DNA from: Auricularia sp. M13
Lineage: Eukaryota > Basidiomycota > Agaricomycetes > Auriculariales > Auriculariaceae
Assembly: GCA_037042915.1 (NCBI GenBank)
Contig: CM073196.1
Span: forward strand, 1,550,001 to 1,614,000
Direction: 5' to 3'
Length of the DNA: 64,000 nucleotides
In this document: one piece after another, positions 23,283 through 35,364 of the stretch
Layout of the letters: each line of letters begins with the position of its first letter
How positions within the stretch are numbered: the stretch's first letter is position 1
Made by a program: the position numbers and the translations under genes
The notes under the pieces: generated by a model
What the model was told of the DNA's origin: nothing
What the model saw: the letters and a program-made list of their open reading frames with translations, nothing else
Databases searched by the model: none

Positions 23283-25095
23283 ATGCCCGTCTGCAAGGCC
23301 TGCAGCGCGCCCCTCGGCGAGCCAGACGACGGCGAGGAGCTCGTGTGCACGGCCTGCGGCGTCCTGGCCGACGGCGCCCATGTCCAGCTGCATTCAGACG
23401 CGTTCGAGGCGGGCCACCAGGCCTCGGGTAGCTCTCTGGCCGGGTTCCGCATCAGATCCTACCGCGACCCATCGCGTTTCCTGCCCGGAGACAGCCAAGC
23501 CAGTGAGAGGCACGCTGCTAACACGGTCAGTACACCCTGCCGGCTTGTCCCAGTGGCTGCAGTTCCTAACGTTCGCACAGGCCGCGTCACATGCCTTTAT
23601 CCATTCTCTCGCGACCCATATCTCGGCCAGCGCTCGCGCAGAGCGCGCAACGGGTATATTCAACGATTTGATGGCCTCCGGCCGGTACAGGTGGGGAAAG
23701 TCGGCACAGATCCTCGCATGTGCCTCCCTGGCCGTCTCTCTGCGCGAAGCCAATCGACCACAGTCCTTGGCTTACATTGCGGTGCGTGTTATCTGCATGT
23801 TTCGCTCTAGCCAGACTTCTGACATCAAATTCGAACAGCACGTTGCAAACGTGAGCCCAAAGTCCCTCAGCCGGACGTTCAGCCGAATTCAGCCGTTACT
23901 CAGAGTAAAAATCCCCCCTTCAGAACCGCTGAACTATATTCCCACACTCCACAAACATACCCACGACCTGCTTCAGTCCGATGACGATCTCATCCCGCGT
24001 AAAATGCGCGACGCGCTCAAACCGCACACGCAAAGCGCCCTGAGACTTGCATCGTCCATGGCAGCTCTAGCGCTTCCTCCAGGCGCAGCGAACACCACAG
24101 CGATCTCGATATACATCCTGGCATTGGAAGGCGCCCTGCGCGCCAAATTGTCGCATTACCGCCAGCTGGCCGACCATCTCAGACTATTTGTCAATGCGGG
24201 TCAGCAGGCGACCTACTCTCGATACGTACAGCTGTACGAGTACCTCTATAGTCGCCTCCCACTCGTACCCTGGCTCAGGCAGGCGCCACCGCCGGCGTCC
24301 ACGCGGAATCAGAGGGCCAAGGTCGACCCGCGCGATATCGTCGCTCGTGCTCTCCACGACTTGGTCAAGTTCGATCCGTCGATTCCCCAGAGTGCGCCGG
24401 GTCTTGCACTGGATGTTATCCCTGATACGGACGACGAAAAAGACAACGACAATGACTCGGACGACGATACTCCCGCCCCATGTGCGCCAAAGAAGAGGAA
24501 AGCGCTCGAACGGTCGGCGTCGACGCCACTCCCGCAGCGAAAACGGCCTCGCCTTACCCCACACGACGACGCCGTGCGCTCTCTTCTCGTGCTTCCCGAA
24601 CTCTCCACGGGCAAGCAACGCTGGGAGCTCCAGCGCACAGAGAAGGCGCTCAGCTTTCGCGCGCATTACATGACGTGCAGCGAGGACGCGCTGGAGGGCA
24701 CGAAAGCGCCCGGCCGGTTGGCGCTGCTTGCATCGCAACGCGGCGGCGAGGCGGGCGTCGCGGATAGCGAGCTCTTTGCAGAGGGCGAGCTTGAGGGCAT
24801 GCTGCGCACGGAGGCCGAGCGCGACGTCGTTGCACGGGCAATGGAAGACGCGTGGGCGCACCAATGCAAGACGCGCGCGCCGGCTAAGCCCAAGGTCAAG
24901 GGCACCAAGGCGCTGGCGGACTGGCAATCTGTGCTCGATGGCGCGCTGGCTGCTGAGGGGTTCAGCCAGGGCGAGAGGGAGCTCGTCGCGCTCCTGGACG
25001 ATGACGATAAGGCCGAGCCTTGGGATGAGGACGATACCGACCGTAATATGGTGCCTATGACGATGGATGCTGGCGACTGGCTTTTGGATTACTGA
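23283..25095 (+). CDS. TFIIB/Brf1-like transcription factor
   Basis: Three exons (23283-23525, 23581-23781, 23839-25095) encode about 560 residues. The N-terminus is a TFIIB-type zinc ribbon: CKAC, then ELVCTACGVLAD about 15 residues on. Two cyclin-like repeats follow, with FIHSLATHISASARAERATG and RWGKSAQILACASLAVSLRE in the first and LALPPGAANTTAISIYILAL in the second. After this comes an acidic linker (DTDDEKDNDNDSDDDTPAP), a basic patch (PKKRKALE; possible nuclear signal) and a C-terminal acidic tail. The domain order matches TFIIB and the Pol III factor Brf1; the long C-terminal extension favours Brf1. The sequence is more divergent than typical Brf1, so the polymerase class is uncertain. 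No frame break was found. Confidence 0.75.
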
Positions 25096-25636
25096 CCGTA
25101 CAGGTTGGCGTCCTGCCGATGATTCAACTGTAGCTCTAGTTTATTTCCTGTTGCTATTCTGCATGCTCCCTATGCCAATCTTGCTTGATCTCTTCTGTAT
25201 GTAGCTCTACCCCTTAGACACATGTGTGGTACACACATCCATCCTGTGAACAAAGTCCTTCTTTCCCTTGATCAACGTACCCACTGGAGCACGCTTCAGA
25301 CCACAATGACCCCCTTCCAACACAAAGGTAATATTTGTCACAAGAAATCATATCCAGTAGGGAAGCATGCGATCCCGCGGCTGCGCAAGTGGCGACGAAT
25401 GCCGCCGCGTGTGCCTGCACACTGCGCGGATCGACGCGTTGGCGATCGTGCCAGTGTGATGAGCACGGTTAGGAGTGAACAGCGATTGCAATCCGAGATC
25501 ATCTGCGTGGTCAGTGGTAGGTGGTAGCTCAACTGCGAGTGTCCTAAAACAAGGCGCGCCGGCTGCAGACCGATCGCGGTATCCCTTCCTTTCAGTTCGT
25601 TCAGCCGTCGCGCGGTGACAGCGAGCAGGCCCAGCA
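25096..25636. other. Intergenic region, no supportable gene
   Basis: 540 bp between two plus-strand genes. A 68-codon Cys-rich minus-strand frame (25214-25420) is present but has no signal peptide and no support, so I do not call it. The stretch should contain the terminator of the TFIIB-like gene and the promoter of the next. Confidence 0.35.
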
Positions 25637-27788
25637 TGTCCGTCCCCAGTGGCGCTCCGAAGGTGCAAAAAGGTCTGTCTGCCTGCCGCCTGCGCTCTTT
25701 GTCGCGTTTTGACGCGCATATTCCTTCGCGTGGCAGGCGTACGAGCTGTCCCCAAGCTCGACCTGCCTCCAGCCGCTGAGGCGTGGCTGAATGGTCCGTG
25801 ACCCCCCGTGCTCGCTGCCCGCGTACCCAGGCACTCAGCACCATGCTTGCAGAGCAATTCCTCGCGTATCCTGAGGCCGAGGCTGACCGGAAGGCGCAGT
25901 GGCTGCAGCAGATCCAGCAGAAATGGGAGCCGACATACACAGAGCCGCACCTGACGACCTGGATTCGCGTCAAGCGCGCTCATATTACCCGGTCCAGAAC
26001 GCGTCGAAGAAGCAGGCTGCGAATCGAGAGAAACTCATGGAGGCACAACGTGCGCGCCGTTTGTATCACCCGCGCCAGCGAGCGCTGATGGTTGCGCCCG
26101 TCAAAGTTTTCCCACAGATGCCAGACAACGCCAAGACCGTCCTGCGCGACTTTTACAAACTCGAAAAGCAGCCCACGCAGTCGCTGATGGACTCGTGGAG
26201 CGCAGTGGCGGGCGTGTCGGGATCGGAGGTCGCGCGGTGGCTGCAGTGGAAGCGGGCCTACGACGAGACGACAGAGGCAAACCTGGCGCGCGCACAGTCA
26301 GGCGCTGTCAACTCGACCGCGCCCGTCAAGTCTCACGGCACTGCGTCGCCACTCGCCACCGGACGGAAGCCAGTACCTCCGCCGTCCCCGACAGCTCCGC
26401 GTCAGACGCGTCCCAGCTCAGCTGGGGGTCCCACCGTACACAAGAGTATTGCTTCACTCTACGCGAGTGGGAATCTACCTCCTCCGCTACCCCGCCATCA
26501 GAGGCTGGCTATATGCCTCGTGGCCACCCGGCGTCTCAGGCTGGACCGAGCACCCCGGGGCCGCAACACCAGCATCGCAGCTATTCCCAGTCGCATTCCG
26601 GTCCCATGCACCATGCGCCGCATTTAGACAGCCGTGGCCCACCCTTCGCCGCACCATATCCTCCAGCATCTGGTTATGCTGCTCCTCCAGGATACGGTGC
26701 GTATGATCCTCAGTCCTTTCGGTCACATGCTCCATATCCGTCTGGTGCCACAGCTGCTCGGCCACGTGAACCGTCCATGCCACCCATTGCAGTCCTTGAA
26801 CACGGACAGCAAGAGAGGCAGCGGAGCCTTCCTCACAGGCTTCCACTTCCAGACAGCGTCAGCGCGTAGCACCGATATCTACCAACGTCCCGCGGCATCC
26901 AGTCCAGCAACTTTCGCACCCTGTTTCGCCTCTGGAGCAAAAGCCTTATGGATCAGCGCAAGCATCGCGGCCAAATACAGCGCCGTCGCATCCCAACGCC
27001 CGCAGACGATCGCACTCTCCGGAAAGACTGTCGCCTGCGCATCGCATTGCCAAGAACGGTCCTCCTCCGCGGCGTCCATCTCCGCCAGAATCTGCTGCGT
27101 CCTCACCTACCAGTGTTTTCAGATATGCCCTCTCGCAAACCGGCGGCGGCGGCGCGGCTGGCTCCCCCTCTGCGAGCATCGGCGCTCTATCTGCGATAGG
27201 CACCCATGCCGTTGGGGGGAGCGAGCCCCCGCTCACGCCCACTCCCTCGCCCCATGCCGCCTCTGCTGCGCTCCGACATGACACGCCGGCGTCTGTCGTT
27301 ACGCACCATTCCTCAACGTCGCCCTCCTCGTCACGCTCTCGTACTGTAACAGCAAATCCTTTGGCCCCTTTGTTCTCGGATATCGGATCGTTGCTGCGCA
27401 AACAAGGTATCCTCAACGAACGATATCCCATAGATATAAGCCGTGTGCCACAACGGGAAGCGACTCCACGGTCCCGACGTGCAGCGTCGACTTCGCAACA
27501 GACGGACGAGGCTGGCGGAAGTAGCAACAGGACTGCGAGCACGGACTTTGCAAGCTGGTTCGCCGCAGAATCCTCCAAGTTGGACCATAGAGCCCCCGCG
27601 CCACGCCAACAAGAACTTGGTGCATTTTCATACACCACGTGCATGCGACCTCATTATTGACAACCACTTACGCAGACGCAATTGAGGCCCGCCAGTCCGA
27701 GATGCTGCGCGATATCGAGTCTGGCGCCTTTGCCCACTTCGGACTCCCGTCTGCGCCACGCAGGCCCAAGCCCGAACCCGACCCTTGA
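25637..27788 (+). CDS. Homeodomain-like protein with long disordered tail, function unknown
   Basis: The first exon may start at 25637 (MSVPSGAPKVQK) and joins LDLPPAAEAWLNGP and ALSTMLAEQFLAYPEAEADR. The folded part has WLQQIQQKWEPTYTEPHL, RSYYPVQNASKKQAANREKL and then VLRDFYKLEKQPTQSLMDSW with SGSEVARWLQWKRAYDE. The last piece resembles a homeodomain recognition helix (WLxWKR in place of WFxNRR), so DNA binding is a reasonable inference. The rest is Ser/Pro-rich. The final exon ends EARQSEMLRDIESGAFAHFG and stops at 27788, after an intron whose donor is gtgcat within QEL. Frame breaks at about 25962 (in tgg), about 26490 and about 26800-26870 look like lost bases. Confidence 0.55.
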
Positions 27789-28056
27789 CTAGCCATCGCT
27801 CACTACTCGCCGTCGTTCGTTTTGCTGTCATTTCACCCTACCGCTGTCGTTGTCGCGTTGTGATTGATTCCTTGGGACTCTGTATTGATTAATCTGACTG
27901 CTAGTTGAGCATACCCGCTATATGTAACAATATGCGCTTGTAGACCCGACTATGACATTTCCTCCATTGCCTGTAAACAAAAGAGCGAACGCCGTTCCAC
28001 TCGCGCTTTGGGGTTCTTTGAAGATATCCAAATGCTAACATTATGGTGGAAGTACC
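27789..28056. other. Convergent intergenic region
   Basis: About 270 AT-richer bases lie between the stops of the homeodomain-like gene (plus) and Cms1 (minus). No further gene is seen; it should hold both 3' ends. Confidence 0.35.
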
Positions 28057-29116
28057 CTAGAAAAGCACCAGCTTCGTCTTACCCGACCTGAACGCTGTCA
28101 TCAAACGCTCATTGCCCAAGACCGTCTTGAAAAGCTCCTGCCGCGTCTCGGGAATGTCGATGATAGACCGGTTCTTCGAATCACGGTACGTGAAGTCGAT
28201 CATAACATGGGACAGAGCATCGAGCGCCAGACAATCTTTTGCAGCGTCAGAATGACTGCGGCACATGCAGTATTTCGTCAGACGGCAACACACCTTCCTC
28301 CTCCAGAATTTTGCCGAGTCGGCCTGGAGTGCCGACGGCTGCGACGACTTTGGTACGACGAAGGTACGCGACTTGGTCTTCAAGCTTCAGATGCTTCGCG
28401 AAGAGCTTTGCGACTGTTCCACTCTTGTCCGACGTCAGTTTACGCAGTTCCCGTATCACGTCCGTGCCTCGAAGGGCGGCAGCTGTCAGGAAAAGCAATG
28501 TGGGGGCGCCGTTGAGCTTAGACTTTTGTCCCATGCGAGTCCTCAATTGTGGAAGCGCTGATGGAGGTCAGAGCTGCTCGCAGGAATCGATATCCTGTTG
28601 AAACGCACTTGTCTCGATGAACTGTGTGAGGTTTGTGAGTGTCCGTTCTTCAGTAAATGCGGAAGTGTCCTCAATGCAGCCCTCTGACGATCGGTCAACA
28701 CTACATCAAAGGAAATAACGAGACACTCACCAGGAATGACCAGGTCTTCGAGCTCTATAGCTGAGGCACCGCTATAAACTTTGGCCTGCACGCTCGCCAG
28801 GGTTTTGGCGAGCACTGCCGGACTTTGAGAGGCAATCGCCGCGTGTGGCGTCCCTTGCCCCGCGGTTTCTGCAATTTTCCTACGTTTCTGGGTGATTAAG
28901 TAGGAGTGGGCAGCCTGGATAAAGGAGGTATGTACTCACTGCAGCTTTCTTCTGTTTTTCGATTTCGCGCCTTTTGCGTTTCTTTGCGGCGACTACCGTC
29001 TGCGACTCGCTGACGCCTGGTTCATCCTCTGGCGAAGACTCCAGTCCCGAGTCTTCGTTGTCAGAAATGGCCAGCGTTCCGTCAGCGACGAAGTCGTCCT
29101 CTAAGTCGTCGGCCAT
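28057..29116 (-). CDS. Cms1-like small-subunit ribosome biogenesis protein (CMSS1)
   Basis: Cms1 belongs to the U3-containing 90S pre-ribosome in yeast (family knowledge). The protein starts MADDLEDDFVADGTLAISDN with an acidic N-terminus and a basic patch KKRKRREIEKQKK. The conserved core reads ELEDLVIP, GAPTLLFLTAAALRGTDVIR, VAKLFAKHLKLEDQVAYLRR and TKVVAAVGTPGRLGKILEEE. The C-terminus MIDFTYRDSKNRSIIDIPET and KTVLGNERLMTAFRSGKTKL ends in VLF, as expected for the family. There is one probable frame break near 28235, between DEILH and SHSDAAKDC, and at least three short introns. The gene is head-to-head with the ERI1-like exonuclease; the gap between the chosen starts is 161 bp. Confidence 0.85.
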
Positions 29117-29277
29117 TGTGACGCAAGCAAGCTATGAACAAAGTAAATGCGGCTCGGACGAGAGGAAGGGCTGAAGTGACGGCGAAATCCGGTACCCCGG
29201 TGCCGCGGCCATTCAATTCCTCCGCCCGATCCTGGCAGCCACTGCGGCCTTTGCTTCATCTTGCATCGTCTGCTCTA

Positions 29278-30604
29278 ATGCTTACACTGGCGGCTGCTCT
29301 GATAACCCTGTTACTGCTGTTCTTTATACTGTCACGATGGCGGCTAGGGTCAACCGGGTACTATCACCACCATTGTGCCTGTTTATCTCAGTTCAGTAAC
29401 CGGATTCACAGGAAGACCCTTCCAGCCCCTCAACAGGACGAAACTCTATCTGAAGACGATAACGAAGGTGTATACCCTCTGCGCTCACTAGCAGATGCTC
29501 AAATCTATGACTACTTCTGTGTGCTTGATGTTGAAGCGACTTGTATTCCTGGCACTGATCTTAGCTGGCCTAACGAGATTATTGTGCGTCTTTTGCTGCA
29601 GCGCCAGTATTTCTCCTTGATGTCATTTAAAGGAATGGCCCGTTGTTCTGCTTGGTTGGGAAGATCACAATGACAGGACTGAGTTGCGCTGCGTGGACAC
29701 ATTCAGATCCTACGTACGGCCGCAATACAGACCCGAGCTATCAGATTTCTGCACGAAGTTGACTGGGATACGACAGGTGCTCTCTCCGAGCAGGGCAAAA
29801 GTGCGCCGCTGACGAGTTTTTACCTTTTCAAGGCCGATGTGGACGATGCGCCGACATTCCGAACCTTGCTCAAAGAATTCCAGAAGTTCTTGCAAAAACA
29901 CGGCCTAGTTAACAAGAACGGGAAGAAAATCTGCCGCTGGATATGGTGTACTGACGGTCCTTATGACATCCGAGACTTTGTTGCAAGTTCGCCGAACGTG
30001 CACTCAAGCTGCTAGCCCACTGATGCTGTCCTCAGAGCAGTGCTTTATCAGCTCGATTCCTCATCCACCGTACCTCTTGGGCGACATCATTGGTAGGAAC
30101 AATCCACAGTCCTTTCACTTTCTTATCTCATCTCCAGACGTCCGCATGGCTGTCAGAGATTATCTAGATCGAACCAATTCAGTCAGTTACTGCTCCCTTT
30201 GTGCCTTGCTCTACTGACTGGTGTTGTTACATTGCAGCGCGCGTCGCGCAAGGGCCGGCATGCTCGTCTTTACAGTGTCACGTCATTGAGGTTACCGGTT
30301 CAGTTACAAGCACTTGGTTTGGGGCCCTTTGAGGGTCGGGAACACTCGGGTATCGATGTGCGTGCCCGCAATCGTGTGGGGGATCTTGGAGTTCACTTAC
30401 CCACTCATTGTCGACCTTACGCAATAGGACACGCGCAATATTGCTCGAATCGTTGTGGAACTAGTTGAGCGCGGAGTGCCTTTGCGCTCCAACTACGTGA
30501 TTCGCCCGGGTCGGAGGTGGCCTTGGATGGGACGTTCACCTGGCCAGATCTTGGAGGAACATGTGCTCCAGCCGGGACCTCCTGTGCGACGTCTCTTTGA
30601 ATGA
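29278..30604 (+). CDS. ERI1-type DEDDh 3'-5' exonuclease with N-terminal membrane anchor
   Basis: The chosen start gives MLTLAAALITLLLLFFILSR, a clear transmembrane segment; an in-frame ATG at 29134 would add 48 residues but lies only 17 bp from the Cms1 start. The exonuclease domain follows across six or seven exons. FCVLDVEATC carries the first Asp and Glu, EWPVVLLGWEDHNDRTELRC follows, CTDGPYDIRDFV carries the next Asp, and EGREHSGID plus DTRNIARIVVELVERG carry the His and last Asp. The DEDDh set is therefore complete. ERI1-family enzymes trim histone mRNA, siRNAs or the 3' end of 5.8S rRNA, depending on species. The lipid-facing N-terminus is unusual and suggests membrane localisation here. 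No SAP domain is seen. Confidence 0.87.
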
Positions 30605-31040
30605 CTGTTCGTCTACTCCCTATCTGCGGTAGCACCGCACGAACTCGGCTGCTGACACGGACGAGCAAACAATGTTACCTGAACAAATAGCCTTCGGCAG
30701 CTGATATCCTGTTGGCGCCGTTTGCTCGCGGATTGTTCTCTGGCCATTACATCCGGTTCTTGCGTCCCTTTTGCTGTTCGCGGTCAACTGCAACCCTGCT
30801 GCGGACGGTCCTCTACGATATGGCGGCAATTGCTGCATTATTTCAAAGCGCGTGACATACATGCTTGGGCTTTCAAAGGTTCCCAGGAAATGTAAACAAT
30901 GCGACGACACCAAAGGACGAACGCGCGGAGCGGCGCCCTCGGTCGAGCGACGCGCGCTCCTCTTCAATAAACAATGCAACGAAACGGTCTTTATGGATTG
31001 CACAATGCTCGTATACCCGCAACACACCGAAACAGGCAGT
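30605..31040. other. Convergent intergenic region, no gene seen
   Basis: About 440 bp lies between the stops of the exonuclease gene (plus) and the TmpA-like gene (minus). No protein frame, RNA or repeat was recognised. Confidence 0.35.
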
Positions 31041-33084
31041 CTAGAAGTCCCTGTAAAAGTGTTCAGAACTCGTGTCCGCCTACCATCGTCTGTGGAACAC
31101 GTACCAAAGCGTGCCGAAGGCGGGAATGCCTGCCTCCTTGCAGCCTTGCATAATTTCGCTGTTTCCGATGTAGTTGGACGTGATGAAGACCACTAGGCAC
31201 GACTATCAGCATTTCTGCCATGCTTCGGGATCATACACACCCTCGGCATTCCAACCGTAAAAAGCCTTTGTAGCGTGTCAGCTCGTTGACTACTAGAGAT
31301 TGGGCGACGTACCTCCTTCAGGATCTTCATGGTGTCTGGGCGGCCACCACGCTGCTTGCTGTCCCACAGCAGGAGGCGCTCTGGTCCTATGTGCCGGTGG
31401 ATGAGCCCCGTGATCGTGGGACCGAATGTCTTTTCCTGGTCGGAGCCGATCCAGATGAGGAACCAGTTGGGGCTTTGCAAGCAGGTCGAGAGGGCTGCTC
31501 CAATCCCGGTGCCGGTGCAGATACGGACGCCGCGGTGGTACAATGTCGACGTGTTCGAGACACCCGCGAACTGTCGGTTTATCAGTCACCTGCATAACCG
31601 GTCTGGAACCGATGATCGTACCTTCAGCTCGCGCGTCCACAGGGTCTTTGGAGGATCATTGACGAGGCTCCTGGTGAAATCACCTTGCACGCCACAGATC
31701 AGGTAGTGGTACTTCGCGTGCTTTCCCTCGCTGCTGATGGTTAGCCTTTGTCCCGTACTTTCAAGGGAGCCGAATACCTGATGATACCGAAGCTGGAGAG
31801 CCTATCAGCGAAGGAACAGTGGAAAGCCTGAGTAACTCACGCGTGGTATTCCATGATTGACGAGCGGCTAATGCGGCCGAGGAGACCTTGCTGCATGCCG
31901 CGTTCAAAGCGGACAATTGCGACCTTTGGAGAAGGCTGGCAGTTCGTTAGTCAGAGTCGCACGCCCTCGATTCGACCACATACAATCTCTATTTCGACGG
32001 GAACCTCGCGGACGAAGATCCATGGGAGAAGAATCCTGGAATTCCTGTGAGTCGTTTCTTGGGCTGCTGAAAGCTGGCTTACAAGATAGTCATTCCCGCT
32101 GCAAACCAGAATTCCTGAGTGCTCATCAGGTGGAACCCAGACGGGTCCCACCTGCGGGTGTCCGGGTCGTAACTGTTGCCCAGGATGACGAAAATCCAGG
32201 TGCACGCCAGTCCTAGCCAACCGATGAAGCGATGGTGGCTGCGGTTCGCGTTCAATAACCGGTTATTCTACCGGCATAAACGGGGGAAACGTACCGTTCG
32301 AAGACACTGGATCGTCCGGGCGTCAGCGGACTAGAGCAGACTGTGACATACAGACGCACTTGTGATGTGTGTTCCTGACCCAGGGGAAGGCGCTGAGAAC
32401 GCTGACAAGCACTGCGAGGTTGGTGATGACTCCCATGACAAGGATCGCGTCGTGGTTGACCTGGTGGTGGCGGAAGATGTCGACGACCTTCATCACGAGC
32501 CAGAGACACCCTGAGAGCGCGCAGCCGGAGTGAATGCCGCCAAGATGTTGCAGTACGCTCGTGCATCCTAGCCTAAATTTAAGCGGTGTCCACTACGAAG
32601 TGCGTGAGTCGCGCCCAAATGCTGCAGTCTCTTCTCTCACCTTCGCAAAGCAAGTGTTCACGAACCAGTAGAGTATGCGGCCAAAGATTTCGTTGCGCAT
32701 GAGAATGGCGAAGAGGAGGTTCCCCAGCAGCATTGAGCCAAGGTGCTTCACTGCGTAAGGGAAGTGCCCAGTCTCCGCCAAGACGATGCCGACGCAGTTC
32801 AGCGTGAACGTGAATGTGAAGAACTTGCGGTACGTGTTGAACCAGAGTGACCAGAGCACCCACCGCGGCACCTTGCGCTTGGGCTTGGCGGCGGGCTTCG
32901 CAGGCGGCGGCGCAGCGCTGTCCAACTTCTTGGGGGGTGAGACGAACGCGGAAGGGTCTTTCTCGTCTTTCGACGACGGCACTACGCTGGGATGAGTGAT
33001 CGCCGCCCGTGGAGGGAGGATAGCGTCGCCGGTTCCCTTCTCCGCATCGTCGTAGGCAACGACTTCGTTCGGCTTGGTGGCCAT
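31041..33084 (-). CDS. TmpA-like integral membrane protein (oxidoreductase-type)
   Basis: The N-terminus (MATKPNEVVAYDDAEKGTG) is cytosolic and is followed by a Lys/Pro-rich linker and membrane segments: FFTFTFTLNCVGIVLAETG, MLLGNLLFAILMRNEIFGR, AILVMGVITNLAVLVSVLSA and GWLGLACTWIFVILGNSYD. The C-terminal half has MQQGLLGRISRSSIMEYH, AKYHYLICGVQGDFTRSLV, LKFAGVSNTSTLYHRGVRIC, TGTGIGAALSTCLQSPNWFL and WIGSDQEKTFGPTITGLIHR. It closes VVFITSNYIGNSEIMQGCKE and FGTLW, with DF from a last short exon. The pattern matches fungal TmpA, a ferredoxin-reductase-like membrane protein affecting conidiation in Aspergillus nidulans (family knowledge). GTGIG is the probable nucleotide-binding glycine motif. 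The start at 33084 is well placed. Several introns, no clear frame break. Confidence 0.85.
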
Positions 33085-34638
33085 TGAGAGAGAACGATGA
33101 GGGGTCGTACGCTTGCAGAAGTAGTGGACGAGGAGAAAATATTCCCTAACCGCTCTTAAGACAGCTTGCACGACTGTATTGCGGCCGGCCCGAAATACTG
33201 GATTGCAAGGGCACATACGCCCATTGGCGGTTTCAAATGACGGTGTACGGGTTGGTCGACCTGACCGGTCTTTACTTCGCCGCCGCCAAGTTGTCTGCCG
33301 AAGGAGGCACGGAGCGCGGGACTCGGGATTGGCAGATTGTATGCATTCTGCGCATGGTACCAGGCACAGCTCGTAGGCCACCGCGACACTAACTTACAGC
33401 GCCTCATTGGTTGGATAGTTAGTATTGACAGTGGCCTGGCTTGCCGAAGTCATACATGCAGTCGCGACGCCGTTGTAAAAGCTCCCACCACAGGCAAAAC
33501 TCTGCGCACGCTTTTTGGCGGACCGCCTCCCCGTCAGCTCTGGCTCCCCGGTTGGTCATGGAGGTCGTCAAGTCACTGCTTCCAGAATATTGTCCCGATT
33601 GTAGGAGTCTCGATGGGACAGCCAGGGCTTGTCTGAGGCTGTGCTATAGTTATGCACGCTCAGTCACTCATAGCAGAGAAGCTCGGCTTCGGGCCAGGTT
33701 ACCTTGAGTCCCACAAAACATGATTTCCACGCGAGCGCCACAGGTTCCAAAGCTCTGTTTCAGCGCACCGATCCACTACGGGTCTGCCTCATCGAATACC
33801 ATGCTACACGCTGCTACGGCGACTGTGCGAGAACCGTCGCGAGCAAAAGCAGGCTCAAGGGTCATGAGGATTATATCATGATCTATCTCTACGAAGGATT
33901 GTTTTTCTCACCCAGAGTTGTCCTCAGGAGGAACAGCCTGGTACCTGAGAGTCGATTGAGGGATACATATGGCGACACGATCCGCACAGTGGGTACGACA
34001 CGTTTAATACTGATGCTTTGTTCAGTTGGATCTGACTCGGGGCGGGTATCTCACCGTCCTGGCGGTTATCTCTATGGATGGGTATTCGGCATCTTCGGTC
34101 AGCGGTGGAATTTACAGCCGATTGGGTCTGTGCCCACTGATGAGGAACACGGGCACCCAGACCCAATGTATGGGGCCACGCTGCGCAGCAGGGAATTCGT
34201 AGAGAGCTCCACTGCCTATTGCAATTGCGCGATTTTTTGCATGGTGCGGGCTTGCGCACCCGCACATTACGGAAACTCTAACGTGACGTGGAATAGGCCA
34301 TGCTCCAGATTCCGGCTGCTCTGGAGGCGCTGGTCCTCGGACACCTACTGGATGAGGGAAAGCTTCCAGTGCGCATGCCCCACTCAAACATAGACGGTCT
34401 CGTTCTCGACGTGGGATCTGCCGAGGAGACAGCGGAGAATTGACAGCGCACTTGCGAATCGACTGGGAGAGCATCCCGATCTACCGGAACGCAATGCGAG
34501 CCATGTTATCTTCCAGCCTAACTAGTGATTTGATTCGTGGAACCGAAGGCATCGCACATGCTTCAAGTCGAGTCGGAAAGCATGGAGTGCCTGTAAACCC
34601 AACACTGCCACCGCGAAGCCTGTCGATCCCGTTCAGTC
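33085..34638. other. 1.5-kb stretch with gene-like fragments but no supportable gene
   Basis: The TmpA-like promoter lies at its left end. Further right, several short plus-strand pieces look protein-like: EVVKSLLPEYCPDCRSLDG (about 33560), AQSLIAEKLGFGPGYLESHK (about 33655) and LDLTRGGYLTVLAVISMDGY (about 34025). LEALVLGHLLDEGKLPVRMP followed by HSNIDGLVLDVG (about 34320-34420) is the best of them. They lie in different frames and I cannot join them with convincing splice sites. This may be a real gene broken by sequence errors, or a decayed one. Confidence 0.35.
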
Positions 34639-35287
34639 ATGCAGCTAGTCAAACGAGAGCTATTCGGAGGTGCAATCACGCTCGATCTACCTTCGAACAA
34701 CCTCGTAGATGCCTCGTATGTCTTTTGCTCAAGTAATATGCCATCTGTTGACGTTCATCAGTACACTACGCGAAGTGCCGGACACACAGGAAGTTTTCCT
34801 ACACACCGACTGCACTGCTAGCTGGATCATCGAGATCCTCCAGCGCGTAGACATCCAGGACCCTAGTGAAGCCGCCAAGTTTCGTCCCGTCGAGCTCACT
34901 GCGAGAAAAAGGCCGACTAACGTCACCCAACCGCGCAGATACCATTTCGGTGCCATTGCTCATGATAACGACGCCACGGACGTCGAAATCCGCGAGATAC
35001 AACCTCTGAGCTCGGCACCTCCAGCGCAAAACACGCCCGTGCCATTCGTATGCGTCGGGTGGCAAGAAGTTGCAAAGTACAATCGGACTGCGCTGGACAA
35101 GGTCGAGATCGTGCTCGCCGTGTATCGTTTGCAGGCGCAGAACATTGATATCGTCTTGAGCCTTAACCTGCCATATGTATTGGCAGACGGCACCCGTACT
35201 CCGGACGCTATATTCCAGGAGATCCAAGGCTCGTTCCAAGGCGTCGCGCAGTCGCTCAACATTCTGGACTTCGGCCTTTTCGCGTGA
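34639..35287 (+). CDS. Mog1, Ran-GTPase release factor (RANGRF family)
   Basis: Two exons (34639-34715 and 34762-35287) encode about 200 residues, the usual Mog1 length. The N-terminus MQLVKRELFGGAITLDLPSN is diagnostic, followed at the splice by TLREVPDTQEVFLHTDCTAS, then WIIEILQRVDIQDPSEAAKF. The second half has VPFVCVGWQEVAKYNR, VEIVLAVYRLQAQNIDIVLS and LNLPYVLADGT and ends LNILDFGLFA. Mog1 binds Ran at the nucleus and promotes nucleotide release, supporting nuclear protein import. The intron is 46 bp with donor gtatgt. The stop faces the Atg38-like gene across 77 bp. No frame break. Confidence 0.92.
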
Positions 35288-35364
35288 TGTTCTAGCAGTG
35301 TATCAATCGTCAATTCACGTCCCTTGCTACATAGAAATTGTTGCCAATACATGATACAGTGTAT

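Noticed and set aside
25214-25420. 68-codon Cys-rich minus-strand frame (possible small secreted protein)
   Set aside because: No clear signal peptide, no homologue recognised, and another frame of the same DNA looks equally plausible.
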